The notes beneath the pieces are model-generated. The model saw nothing but the letters and a program-made list of their open reading frames with translations, did not search any database and had not been told where the DNA came from. A stretch of DNA of 42,756 nt from Saprospiraceae bacterium (GTDB taxonomy: Bacteria > Bacteroidota > Bacteroidia > Chitinophagales > Saprospiraceae): the NCBI GenBank assembly GCA_019634045.1, contig JAHQWA010000047.1, forward strand, positions 1 to 42,756, written 5' to 3'. Shown here piece by piece: positions 9,055 to 17,770 of this stretch (its first letter is position 1; every line of letters begins with the position of its first letter). The translations under genes were made by a program, and so were the position numbers.

Positions 9055-9120
9055 CTCAAAAAGAGCCTTTGCATTGCAAAAGGTTCTTTTTCACTATCAA
9101 AAGTCTTTTTGAGGTGGCTT
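9048..9120 (-). terminator. terminator-like hairpin nested in a 17-bp inverted repeat before the GH17 lipoprotein
   Basis: Minus-strand RNA would form an A-rich lead, a stem GAACCTTTTGC / GCAAAGGCTC with an AAU loop (within 9060-9089, one G-U pair and one bulge) and then a run of five U. That is the layout of an intrinsic terminator. It is enclosed by longer arms, 9104-9120 and 9048-9064, which pair over 17 positions with one mismatch; the outer arm contains the GTG start at 9052-9054. The two structures compete for 9060-9064. A further small hairpin (9142-9158) lies upstream. It could end transcription after the phosphorylase gene or act as a conditional attenuator for the genes below. Confidence 0.5.
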
Positions 9121-9202
9121 CTAGTTATTAGTTTTTAATCCCTTACCCAGTGGATAAGTGGTCATCGAAAAACAGTGGTCCTCTCGGGTCAATGATAGCG
9201 GG

Positions 9203-12200
9203 CTATCTCAATCTTTCCTTTTTCAGTTGAACAACAATTTTTTCTATCTGAGCGGTCCTTTCAAAAAGCTGCTGACTCAATGTTTGGTCAAGGGCAAGCT
9301 CTTCGGATTCTAAGACCCGGCCGTCCGCATAGGTGATTGCTAAATGCTCTACTTCCCCAAGCTGGTAAACAATAGGTACCTGACAGTAGGTGAACCCCAA
9401 TGCTCCGGCAGGAAGTTCTAATGCTTGAGGCGTTCCTTGCACATCCAGATAGGAGAAGGTTTGTGGTTTGCCCAAAAACTCTGCTTTCTGCAATAAGGAA
9501 GGATCAAAAGACAATTTGCCCTCTCGAACAAAAACGCCTAATTCCCCAAATCGACTCAGGATATCCTCCTTAACTTGTCCGGTCATACCAGGTTGTTGGG
9601 CACCTTTGCCTGCGGGAGTATGCGAATAAGGATCGGTCGGGAAGGCACCATAAACAGCAGGAGATTTATGTACGCCAATGCCTTTGTTGATTTCATGGAA
9701 ATGTACAGCTAACGCATCTACGGTAGCTTGGTCTGCACCTTCATCGATAGCTCGGAAGTAGCTTTCCTGTACCGCTAGCAGTAGCTTGGAAACCATATGC
9801 CAGTAGATGGAACCTAGGCCTTCGTAACCAAAGAATGTTCCTGATCTACCAGTAAATGACTTATGGTCGAACATGTCTTCAAAGATGTCCAGCACCTGAT
9901 GCATATCCTGTTGTAGGAGGTCAGCATAGGGGCCATCAGCTAGCCCGTCCAAAGCCGTCTTTAGGTCATTCGCATTCCTGAAATTTCCATTAAAGTGATA
10001 TTCACCTTTAATGTCTTGTTCGAGGATTTGGGCCTGCCCATCTTGTACCAACTTGGTCAACAGCGCACAATCAGCGATGGCCGCTGCGGGAATCGTATTC
10101 TTTTTTGTAAAACGCGGCAAATCCTTGTTAGGATATAGCAAGTAACTGTGCTGGTCTGGCCGATACAATCGGCTTCCGCGCATAGCATCCAGAACGGCTA
10201 GAGACTCCTCGCCAGACAAATGCCCCGCGCTCAAGACCGCAACTTGGCCTTCCAACATTTCGCTCAGGTAGGAAACCGAAACTTCCGTATCACTTTCTAC
10301 CGTCATCAAGTTATAGGCGTGAAAGAGGTTGTCGGAACGTTTGTTGGCGTCGATGGCGTGTGTGAGGTAATCGAGACTGATATCGATGAAATATTGTAAT
10401 TCACTCAAGTTCACCGGAGTCTTCACTCCGGAGAATCCTTTGTCATAAACCTTTTCTCTGTAGGCTGAACCCGCCTCCCCTACTCCTCGCAACACCTCCA
10501 TTCGATCTGTATCCTTAATGCGGTCTGACAGGATTGACTTATGTTGTTCAAAGGTAGCTTGTATCTTCCCAAAGCATTCCATTAGCTCTTCTGCCACCAG
10601 GAACTCCTCTTGTTTTGCCTCTTTTAACAAACCTTTGAAGAACTGAAGGAAGCGGTGTAAGTAATATAGCGTTACCATTGAAACCCCATTCCCCACCAAA
10701 GCATTATTGGCATCATTCCATTCTGGACGCTGTGTATTCATCCAGATTCCACCTTCAGGAATAAAATTGGACAATTTCGCTAGCAAGGTAGCCAAGATCT
10801 TTTCAATGAAGTTCACTCGGTAAATCTCACCAGCAGCAGTGCACAATAGGGCGCCATCCGCTCCAATAGCATCTCTGCGATCACGAATGCGTAGGTCCAG
10901 GGCATGATCGAAGTCGATGGTGTCCTTTGGATTCTTTAGAATCTCTGCAAAGGGTTTGATACGATAAGGTACATTGGCATAGACAAACATGTCCTTATAG
11001 AAATAGGTAGCGAGTTTTCCAGGGAACACTTTCTCCGAAAACTCTAAAAATTTCAATAGGTAAATGATCTGATGATCGCCCCAATAGCCGATGTATGACC
11101 AAGGATCATCTGGCTCGATAATTTCCCAATCGAAACCGCCCTTCGTCACCCGATATGGGTTGTAGCCATCAAAAGTAGTTGCATTCAGAAATTTCTGGAA
11201 CATACTTTCAATGAACATCGGGTATGCCAGCGCAAGCGCTTCCCAGTTCTGGAATATATCTCGCCAATTTCCCTCATAGTCCAAAATCTTGGACCCATCC
11301 AGTTCATTCCGCGTATTGATGGAGAATTTATTCCAAGGGCGACTAGGATCACCGTGTCGACGGCTAAATTTCAAAGGCATATACTCCAAAGACAGCCGCT
11401 TAAAGTCCTCATCTTGACTCTGGCTAGCTAATCTTTGGAGCGTTGCAAAGGAGAAAAGGTCTGGCAGTTCATCTAATTGGCTTTTGGCCTGCTCGTAAGA
11501 GCTACGATTAGCCTTTTCCAAATAGCTGGTGAAATCTGGCTTTTCGATTTGATAGTTGTTATCGAAAATCCCTCCACGCATGATATTGAACAACACATTG
11601 GAGAAATGACGAGCATCTTTGAATGGGTCTGCAGTAAGTTGCAAACCGTCCGAAGCTGCATTAAGTGCGATGAGGCTTTGTGTACAAAGCGCAATATCCG
11701 CTTGGATCAATTTCTCCAAATCCTTTTCACTGCCAATGGTTTTCGATATTCTGGCTAAAGCTGAGTGGTTTTTGTTTACATCGGCAATAATCATCCATGA
11801 CTTGACCGCATAAGGGGCAAGATGGACTTCAGTATTCAACAGGTACGCGCCTTTTTCGGCACGCACATCAATTTCTTCCTGTATGGGTTTCCCTTTTCTA
11901 AAATTTTTCAACTGTCGAGAAGACAGCAAATATTTCGGATTATCCAAACCAAGAGACCAGACGATGTTCGCCTTTAAGGCTTCGCTAGGCTCTGCCTTAT
12001 CTACGATAATCGCACTTAGGCTGTAGATACCCAAGCCAGTATCTTTCTCTAGTTCACTCTTCTTGTAGGCATCAACCAAGTTGCTGGAGCGCATCTGAAG
12101 GTCACTGGGCACACCATAAGGCATGATATTTTGTAGGCCATCCAGCACTTCTACCACTACACCCTCTCCAGACATGTTGGTAAGGATAGATTTTCTAACG

Positions 12201-12649
12201 AAACCGTACAGTTCGCTGGTACACCACTGATACCGAAAGCTGAGTCCTAGGTCCAAGTTGACTTCTTCAAAAAGGAGCTTATTCCCGTGAATACTCTTAT
12301 AGAGATTTCTCCGAACCATGTATTTCCCCTCAAATCTTTCAGAGAAAGGTTCCCAGATCTTCGCTTTCCCTTCCTTGTGTACACAAAAGATTGACTTACT
12401 GCCGGTAATTTCAGCCGACTCGGTAATCTTGTCATCAGTATAGTAAGGAAAGAGGGCATCCTCTGAGTCTTTTCTTCCTGCGCTTAGGCCTCCATTGCTG
12501 GAAATAAACATCCAGTGATTAGAATGGCTAACAAGGCTCATGAAGAATGGACGCATCGCGTCACTATTCGAAATCTTGAAGTAGGCTTCGCCTTCAAATT
12601 TTACCTGGCTTATTGCTACCAGTTCTGTTGTTGACTGTACGGTTTCCAT
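9203..12649 (-). CDS. GH149-like (GH94-related) beta-1,3-glucan phosphorylase
   Basis: This is a large protein (1148 aa) with no signal peptide. Size and motifs fit the inverting beta-1,3-glucan phosphorylases of family GH149, a relative of GH94 cellobiose phosphorylases; GH161 is the main alternative. These enzymes release glucose 1-phosphate from beta-1,3-oligoglucans and inorganic phosphate. Visible blocks are a beta-sandwich N-terminal region (about 1-300), a helical (alpha/alpha)6-type core with SRRHGDPSRPWNKFS, YEGNWRDIFQNWEAL and GYWGDHQIIYLL, and a phosphate-loop-like SFTGRSGTFFGYEGLGSIYW near residue 950. The RPEWNDANNA segment resembles the DWND motif holding the GH94 general acid, so D646 is the predicted acid. 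The context of glucanases plus a symporter supports an energy-saving cytoplasmic phosphorolysis step. Family assignment is from memory of motifs. Confidence 0.75.
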   Translation of the reverse strand: METVQSTTELVAISQVKFEGEAYFKISNSDAMRPFFMSLVSHSNHWMFISSNGGLSAGRKDSEDALFPYYTDDKITESAEITGSKSIFCVHKEGKAKIWEPFSERFEGKYMVRRNLYKSIHGNKLLFEEVNLDLGLSFRYQWCTSELYGFVRKSILTNMSGEGVVVEVLDGLQNIMPYGVPSDLQMRSSNLVDAYKKSELEKDTGLGIYSLSAIIVDKAEPSEALKANIVWSLGLDNPKYLLSSRQLKNFRKGKPIQEEIDVRAEKGAYLLNTEVHLAPYAVKSWMIIADVNKNHSALARISKTIGSEKDLEKLIQADIALCTQSLIALNAASDGLQLTADPFKDARHFSNVLFNIMRGGIFDNNYQIEKPDFTSYLEKANRSSYEQAKSQLDELPDLFSFATLQRLASQSQDEDFKRLSLEYMPLKFSRRHGDPSRPWNKFSINTRNELDGSKILDYEGNWRDIFQNWEALALAYPMFIESMFQKFLNATTFDGYNPYRVTKGGFDWEIIEPDDPWSYIGYWGDHQIIYLLKFLEFSEKVFPGKLATYFYKDMFVYANVPYRIKPFAEILKNPKDTIDFDHALDLRIRDRRDAIGADGALLCTAAGEIYRVNFIEKILATLLAKLSNFIPEGGIWMNTQRPEWNDANNALVGNGVSMVTLYYLHRFLQFFKGLLKEAKQEEFLVAEELMECFGKIQATFEQHKSILSDRIKDTDRMEVLRGVGEAGSAYREKVYDKGFSGVKTPVNLSELQYFIDISLDYLTHAIDANKRSDNLFHAYNLMTVESDTEVSVSYLSEMLEGQVAVLSAGHLSGEESLAVLDAMRGSRLYRPDQHSYLLYPNKDLPRFTKKNTIPAAAIADCALLTKLVQDGQAQILEQDIKGEYHFNGNFRNANDLKTALDGLADGPYADLLQQDMHQVLDIFEDMFDHKSFTGRSGTFFGYEGLGSIYWHMVSKLLLAVQESYFRAIDEGADQATVDALAVHFHEINKGIGVHKSPAVYGAFPTDPYSHTPAGKGAQQPGMTGQVKEDILSRFGELGVFVREGKLSFDPSLLQKAEFLGKPQTFSYLDVQGTPQALELPAGALGFTYCQVPIVYQLGEVEHLAITYADGRVLESEELALDQTLSQQLFERTAQIEKIVVQLKKERLR

Positions 12650-12720
12650 TGTATTCTGTATTAGCGTTCCAAAACTTTGATTATCTAAGAAACTGTTTGA
12701 GTTTAGCTTCTAAGTTACCG

Positions 12721-13566
12721 CTAATTTACTTCTTGGTATACTCGAACGTAATCCACTAACATAGTCTGAGGAAAAGGAGTCTGTGTAGTTGGAAAACCCA
12801 CATAGTCACCACCAACAGCAAGGTTAAGGATCACATGAAAAGGATGGTCATATACCCATTCGCCTGGTACATCTGCCGGGGTAATAGAAAAGTACAAATT
12901 TTCGTCTACATAGTAGTTGATAAATTCTTCTCCCCATTCAATGGCGAATAAGTGGAAATCGGTATCAAAGCGTGCCTTCTCGAAGGCAAAGCTTTTGGTG
13001 ATTGCATCACCTGCTGAGTACCCAGGGCCATGTACTGAGCCGTGAATAATATTTGGCTCTTGACCACGATATTCCATCACGTCTATCTCTCCACACAGTG
13101 GCCATTCCTCCTGATCACAATTAGAACCCAGTAACCAGAAAGCAGGCCAAATTCCTGGGCCCCAAGGCATTTTGATACGGGCTTCAAAACGGCCGTAGGT
13201 TCGGTCAAATTTCCCTAAGGTTGTAATTCTAGCTGAAGTAAACGCTGAACCTGCAAAGGACTCTCGACGAGCGACAATGGCTAGATTGCCATTGCCATCC
13301 GTAGAAGCATTCTCGGCGCGATCCGTGTCGTATTCTAGCTGGCTGTTACCCCAACCCGTACCAACATCAAAATTCCAGTTGGCCGCGTCTGGCAATTGAC
13401 CAGCCGGTCCTTCAAATTCATCCTGCCAAATCAGTTGATAATTGCGATCTGCAAGGGCCTTGTCATCTTCCTCGCAAGAAGAGAAAGCAAAGGTTACAAG
13501 GAGAAGAAGAACAGCGCCTATTGGCCCGATACTAAAAGTATCTCTAGATATATATTTTAACTGCAT
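12721..13566 (-). CDS. GH16 laminarinase (endo-beta-1,3-glucanase) lipoprotein
   Basis: This 281-aa enzyme has an SPII signal ending in FAFSSC (Cys31) and one GH16 jelly-roll domain (about 43-280). The catalytic signature GEIDVMEYRG is intact: E160 nucleophile, D162 and E165 acid/base, in the ExDxxE form with bulged strand typical of laminarinases rather than kappa-carrageenases or lichenases. Supporting motifs are QDEFEG, WNFDVGTGWGN, RFEARIKMPWGPGIWPAFW, HGSVHGPGYS and the closing LVDYVRVYQ. The enzyme would cut internal beta-1,3 bonds of laminarin at the cell envelope and supply oligosaccharides to the other products of the locus. It lies between the multi-module binding lipoprotein (104 bp upstream) and the phosphorylase (71 bp downstream). 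Confidence 0.93.
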   Translation of the reverse strand: MQLKYISRDTFSIGPIGAVLLLLVTFAFSSCEEDDKALADRNYQLIWQDEFEGPAGQLPDAANWNFDVGTGWGNSQLEYDTDRAENASTDGNGNLAIVARRESFAGSAFTSARITTLGKFDRTYGRFEARIKMPWGPGIWPAFWLLGSNCDQEEWPLCGEIDVMEYRGQEPNIIHGSVHGPGYSAGDAITKSFAFEKARFDTDFHLFAIEWGEEFINYYVDENLYFSITPADVPGEWVYDHPFHVILNLAVGGDYVGFPTTQTPFPQTMLVDYVRVYQEVN

Positions 13567-13616
13567 GTTGCTTTTATTTTGAGTGTATTACTAAGGGGGA
13601 CATTGGTTAGCATGAG

Positions 13617-13656
13617 AAAGGAAGCCAATCCTTCGAAGAAGAAGTAGCTTCCTTTT
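13617..13656. terminator. hairpin between the six-module lipoprotein and GH16 genes
   Basis: AAAGGAAGC (13617-13625) pairs with GCTTCCTTT (13647-13655) across a 21-nt loop that itself contains the palindrome CTTCGAAG. On the minus strand it follows the stop of the 1340-codon gene by about 15 bp but lacks a clean U-run, since the sequence after the stem is CTC. It could be a partial terminator or an mRNA-processing or stability element that sets the ratio between the abundant binding protein and the downstream enzymes. Confidence 0.4.
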
Positions 13657-13670
13657 AACTACACTAACTC

Positions 13671-16600
13671 TTATTTATGGAAATACATATTGTCTACGAA
13701 AATTGTATTCGCTCCGGTAGGCTGACCCACCAAGATGTATTGTGCCACATTTCCTTGTGTCGTCAATCCTGTAAAGTCTGTCAACGGAATATCATAGCTG
13801 ACCCATCCACCCTGTTGAGGGGCTTCGAAGTTGATCTGATGTTCCACATCATCCCCTCCGCCAAAAGCGCCATCGGCACCGAAGTCTACGATCTTTATAC
13901 CAAAGAAAGTGCCATCCGCAGACCATACATCGATATGGAAGTGCGTCATTTCAGAAGCATCAACGGTATTGGCTACCGTCTCGATTCCTACAAAATCCAA
14001 AGCAGAGTATTTCTTCGTAGCATTACCCGCCACCATCACATCTTCAAAAGTAGCCGAGGACCAATCCGTACGCCAAGTATCAACGGGCACATCGGTGTAG
14101 GCATCACTGAAGAGTGAAATCACATCGCCTTCCGCAAGGGTTGGAGCTGGAGCTGCTTCAGCAGGCTCCGTCAGGTTTCCACCTCCATCATCTTCGCCAT
14201 AGAAGTAAACATTATCCACAAAGACCGTGGTGGCTCCAGCAGGGCGCCCCACTAGGATAAACTGAGCAATGCTACCAGTCGTGGTCAGTCCTGTAAAGTC
14301 AGTCAACGGGATATCTAAACTTACCCAATCCCCTTGCATAGGCATATTGAAGTCAATTTGATGTTCTACATCATCTCCTCCTCCAAAGGCACCATCCGCA
14401 CCAAAATCTACCAGCTTGACACCAAATAACTCGAAGTCGGCAGACCAAACATCCATGCGGAAATTTGTCATACTGCTAGCATCCACAGGGCTAGAAACCG
14501 TTTCGATACCTACAAAATCTAGAGCCGAGTACTTCTTCGTAGCATTGCCATCTACTGTAACATCCTCGAACGTGGCCGCAGACCAATCCGTACGCCAAGT
14601 ATCTACGGCTACATCATCATAAGCATCACTGAAGAGCGAAACTACAGTAGCAGCATCTTGTGTTGGCATGGGCGCAGCCATGGCTGGTTCGGTCAACATT
14701 CCTCCATCTCCATCGGTGTAGAAGTAAACATTATCTACAAAAACTGTTGTGGTTCCCGTAGGTTGTCCCACTAAAATGTACTGAGCTATATTTCCCGTCG
14801 AGGTAAGACCAGTAAAGTCCGTTAGGGGGATGTCAAAGCTCACCCATTCTCCTTGTACCGGAGCATCAAAGTTGATTTGATGTTCTGCATCATCTCCTCC
14901 TCCAAAGGCACCATCGGCTCCAAAGTCTACCAGTTTAATACCAAATACGGTGAAATCCGGCGACCAGACATCCATACGGAAGTGCGTCATATTACTGGCA
15001 TCTACTGTGCTTGATACCGTTTCAATACCTACGAAGTCAAGGTCTGAGTACTTCTTAGTTGCATTACCATCTACGGTGATATCCTCGAAAGTAGCAGCCG
15101 ACCAGTCGGTGCGCCAAGTATCAACCGCTACATCGGTGTAGGCATCACTAAAGAGTGAAACTACGTCTGCTTCGCTTTGCGTTGGCGTTGGAGCGGCCAT
15201 CGTAGGCTCAGAAGCTCCACCGCCACCATCACTATTATAGAAGTATACATTATCTACAAATATAGTAGTAGCCCCGGTCGGTTGGCCCACCAAGATATAC
15301 TGCGCGATATTACCGGTCGTAGTTAGGGCGGTAAAGTCCGTCAATGGAATATCGAAACTCACCCAATCTCCCTGCACTGGAGCGTCGAAGTTGATCTGAT
15401 GCTCTACATCATCACCACCACCAAAAGCACCATCGGCACCAAAGTCAACCAACTTGATTCCAAATACGGTATAGTCTGGGGACCAAACATCCATGCGGAA
15501 GTGGGTCATATTGCTAGCATCCACTGGGTTAGCTACCGTTTCAATGCCCACAAAATCAAGCGCAGAATACTTCTTCGTAGGATTATCCGCAACTAGCACA
15601 TCCTCAAAGGTAGCGCTAGACCAATCCGTGCGCCAAGTATCTACTGGCACGTCGGTGTAAGCGTCACTGAATAAGGAAACTACATCTGCACTATTCTGTG
15701 TAGGCGTTGGTGCAGCTGCTGTCGGTTCGGTGTCTCCACCGCTTCCACCGCCATCACCAGCGTAGAAGTATATGTTGTCCACGTAAACCGTGTTGGGGTC
15801 ACCAGAAATGATCATCTGGGCCAGGTTGGCACGGGTGGTGAGGCCTCCAAAAGCCGTCATTGGCAAGTCTATAGCTACCCAAGACTCTGATGCCAAGGCC
15901 GGGCTAGTGTTTGCATCGATTGCTAATTCGTGTTCTACATCATCGCCACCACCAAAAGCACCGTCGGCGCCAAAGTCAACCAGTTTGATACGGATGGCAG
16001 CTGGCGATGCGGTCATATCCGGCGTCCAAATATCCATATGGAAACGATCCATTTGCGAAGCATCTACCGTCTGGCTGGTAAATTCAATACCTGCAAAAGA
16101 TAAGCCAGTATACAACTTAACGTCATCTCCTGCCACTTGAATATCTTCCAGCTGAGCTACATCCCAATCCGCAGACCAGGTATCTACTGGAACGTCCGTA
16201 TAAGCATTACTGTATAGGGAGATCACATCGGCTGCGTCCACGGTTGGGGTGGGTGCAGCTTCGGTCGGTTCTGGTCGTCCGCTTGATCCACTATTATAGT
16301 AGTATACATTATCTACAAAAACATTAGGAATATCACCAGACAATACTAGTTGTGCAATATTATTGCGGTTGACCAAGCCTCCAAAGTCCACCATAGGAAT
16401 ATCTAAACTCACCCATTTTTCGCTAGATAGGACAGGGGCTGTAAAACTCACTTCGTGAGAAGAATCATCTCCTCCACCGAAGTTCCCATCTGCTCCGAAA
16501 TCTACTAATAGAATCTTAAAAGTCTGTCCCCCGTCGGTAGGATCTGGCGTCCAGATGTCCATATGGAAATGGGTCATCTCAGAGGCGTCAATCTTTGCTG

Positions 16601-16797
16601 ACTCTGTTAGAATACCCACAAAATTAAGCTGCTTATATCGTTTGAGGTCGTCATCTCCAATCTTAACATCAGCCACTTGGGTTGTAGAGAACTCCCAGAA
16701 AGGATTCCAAGTATCTACTACCACATCCGTATAGGCATTACTATACATGGAAATCACGCTATCTGGATTAACCTGTGGGGTCGGAGCAGGGGTTGGT
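13671..16797 (-). repeat. six tandem ~0.5-kb coding repeats
   Basis: Approximate units in plus coordinates, C-terminal module first: 13671-14166, 14167-14688, 14689-15204, 15205-15724, 15725-16265 and 16266-16797. Each unit contains a GAT/GGA-rich stretch encoding the VDFGADGxFGGGDD loop and a VDTWxxxW motif. The four C-terminal modules are highly alike in protein and still visibly alike in DNA. The two N-terminal modules carry insertions near SPALASESW and SSEKW and diverge. This suggests an older two-module protein that grew by later amplification of the distal module. The unit number may vary between strains. Confidence 0.9.
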
Positions 16798-17693
16798 GGA
16801 AGTATAGGATCCCCAGAAGATTCGATCGTTAATGAGCCGGAGGCATCTATATCTCCTATCTTTGCAGTAATAACAGTTGTACCCGCATCTATCACTGAAA
16901 CTGCCCCACTGGCATTAATAGTAGCTACGGATGCATCGGAAGACGTAAATTCAAAATATCCGGGTGCCACCACTATCGTTTGGTCTACACCCGTTGGCAA
17001 ATTGTAGGTCGATGTGAATCCAGCCACTTCTAGTCTATCACCTGTCTCGGCCGTTGTCTGTTGTTCTTGGCCTTCCAAAATGGCAGCACGAGGATGGGCT
17101 AGTGTTCCCAATTTCTCAAATTGCACCTCATCGATCCAAAAGGTATATCCTTTACCATCTTCTGGACCCTCAGAGTACCACAACATACCTCTCTCTTGCG
17201 TCAATTTCGAAGGATCAGGAATAGGAATAATGTACTTTTTCCAATTGGTGTTCACACTAACCTGGTTCATTACTACCCGATACTTGGATTCTGCCAGGTC
17301 ATTACCAAATCCGATCTCATCTATATTAGCAGATTTAGAGGCTCTCGCCCAGAACGTCAAAGCATCATAGCCCGATAAATCTCGGCCAACGGGGAAAGTG
17401 TAGGCCCCTCCTGCATAACCACCAGTAGGATCGTCAAGATCGGGTATTGAAAAACGCATGGAAGCTTCTCCCTCGTACGTTACGTCCTCGTCTACTTGAA
17501 AAGCATCAGTTTTAGAGCCACCAAAAGCGGTGTAATCTAGGCCACCAGGGAAACCGTCTATGAAGACCTCTCCTCCTGTTGGGAAGTCAGCGGGTTCCAA
17601 TCCATCAATTTCACGCTCACAGCTAAAAACAAAAACCAATAGAAGCGCTGTGCAGAGCGTTATGGAAGCTTTATATAATCGTTTAGCTTTCAT
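13671..17693 (-). CDS. six-module surface lipoprotein, putative beta-glucan-binding protein
   Basis: This 1340-aa product begins with an SPII signal (LLLVFVFSC, Cys25). Residues about 40-190 form a jelly-roll-like domain, with ASMRFSIPDLDD and YDALTFWARA, similar in style to carbohydrate-binding modules. A Big_2-like Ig domain follows (about 215-290; VATINASGAVSVIDAGTTVI), then six tandem modules of about 165-180 residues to the C-terminus. Each repeats VDTWxxxW, VDAS.MT.FxxD.W, VDFGADGAFGGGDD, DIPLTDF and FVDNVYFY, and they are joined by Pro/Gly/Ser linkers. The Asp/Gly loop looks like a calcium site. No catalytic motif is seen. Position between the barrel fusion and GH16, plus multivalency, suggests glucan capture at the cell surface in place of SusE/SusF-type proteins. 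Function is inferred. Modules 3-6 are far more alike than 1-2. Confidence 0.8.
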   Translation of the reverse strand: MKAKRLYKASITLCTALLLVFVFSCEREIDGLEPADFPTGGEVFIDGFPGGLDYTAFGGSKTDAFQVDEDVTYEGEASMRFSIPDLDDPTGGYAGGAYTFPVGRDLSGYDALTFWARASKSANIDEIGFGNDLAESKYRVVMNQVSVNTNWKKYIIPIPDPSKLTQERGMLWYSEGPEDGKGYTFWIDEVQFEKLGTLAHPRAAILEGQEQQTTAETGDRLEVAGFTSTYNLPTGVDQTIVVAPGYFEFTSSDASVATINASGAVSVIDAGTTVITAKIGDIDASGSLTIESSGDPILPPTPAPTPQVNPDSVISMYSNAYTDVVVDTWNPFWEFSTTQVADVKIGDDDLKRYKQLNFVGILTESAKIDASEMTHFHMDIWTPDPTDGGQTFKILLVDFGADGNFGGGDDSSHEVSFTAPVLSSEKWVSLDIPMVDFGGLVNRNNIAQLVLSGDIPNVFVDNVYYYNSGSSGRPEPTEAAPTPTVDAADVISLYSNAYTDVPVDTWSADWDVAQLEDIQVAGDDVKLYTGLSFAGIEFTSQTVDASQMDRFHMDIWTPDMTASPAAIRIKLVDFGADGAFGGGDDVEHELAIDANTSPALASESWVAIDLPMTAFGGLTTRANLAQMIISGDPNTVYVDNIYFYAGDGGGSGGDTEPTAAAPTPTQNSADVVSLFSDAYTDVPVDTWRTDWSSATFEDVLVADNPTKKYSALDFVGIETVANPVDASNMTHFRMDVWSPDYTVFGIKLVDFGADGAFGGGDDVEHQINFDAPVQGDWVSFDIPLTDFTALTTTGNIAQYILVGQPTGATTIFVDNVYFYNSDGGGGASEPTMAAPTPTQSEADVVSLFSDAYTDVAVDTWRTDWSAATFEDITVDGNATKKYSDLDFVGIETVSSTVDASNMTHFRMDVWSPDFTVFGIKLVDFGADGAFGGGDDAEHQINFDAPVQGEWVSFDIPLTDFTGLTSTGNIAQYILVGQPTGTTTVFVDNVYFYTDGDGGMLTEPAMAAPMPTQDAATVVSLFSDAYDDVAVDTWRTDWSAATFEDVTVDGNATKKYSALDFVGIETVSSPVDASSMTNFRMDVWSADFELFGVKLVDFGADGAFGGGDDVEHQIDFNMPMQGDWVSLDIPLTDFTGLTTTGSIAQFILVGRPAGATTVFVDNVYFYGEDDGGGNLTEPAEAAPAPTLAEGDVISLFSDAYTDVPVDTWRTDWSSATFEDVMVAGNATKKYSALDFVGIETVANTVDASEMTHFHIDVWSADGTFFGIKIVDFGADGAFGGGDDVEHQINFEAPQQGGWVSYDIPLTDFTGLTTQGNVAQYILVGQPTGANTIFVDNMYFHK

Positions 17694-17770
17694 CTATTTA
17701 ATTCTTTTTATTTATTCAAATAATGTGGTGATGGGTGTTCTCGTATGTTAGAACTTCCTTGATCAGCACA

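Noticed and set aside
13677..14117. Plus-strand open frames opposite the six-module gene (also at 14416-14622, 14950-15141 and 15790-16140)
   Set aside because: They recur at the same place in each module because the modules are repeated, and the products look like reversed-strand shadows without domains.
13671..16797. CRISPR-like or satellite array
   Set aside because: The units are about 0.5 kb, in frame, and encode protein modules; there are no short repeats with unique spacers.
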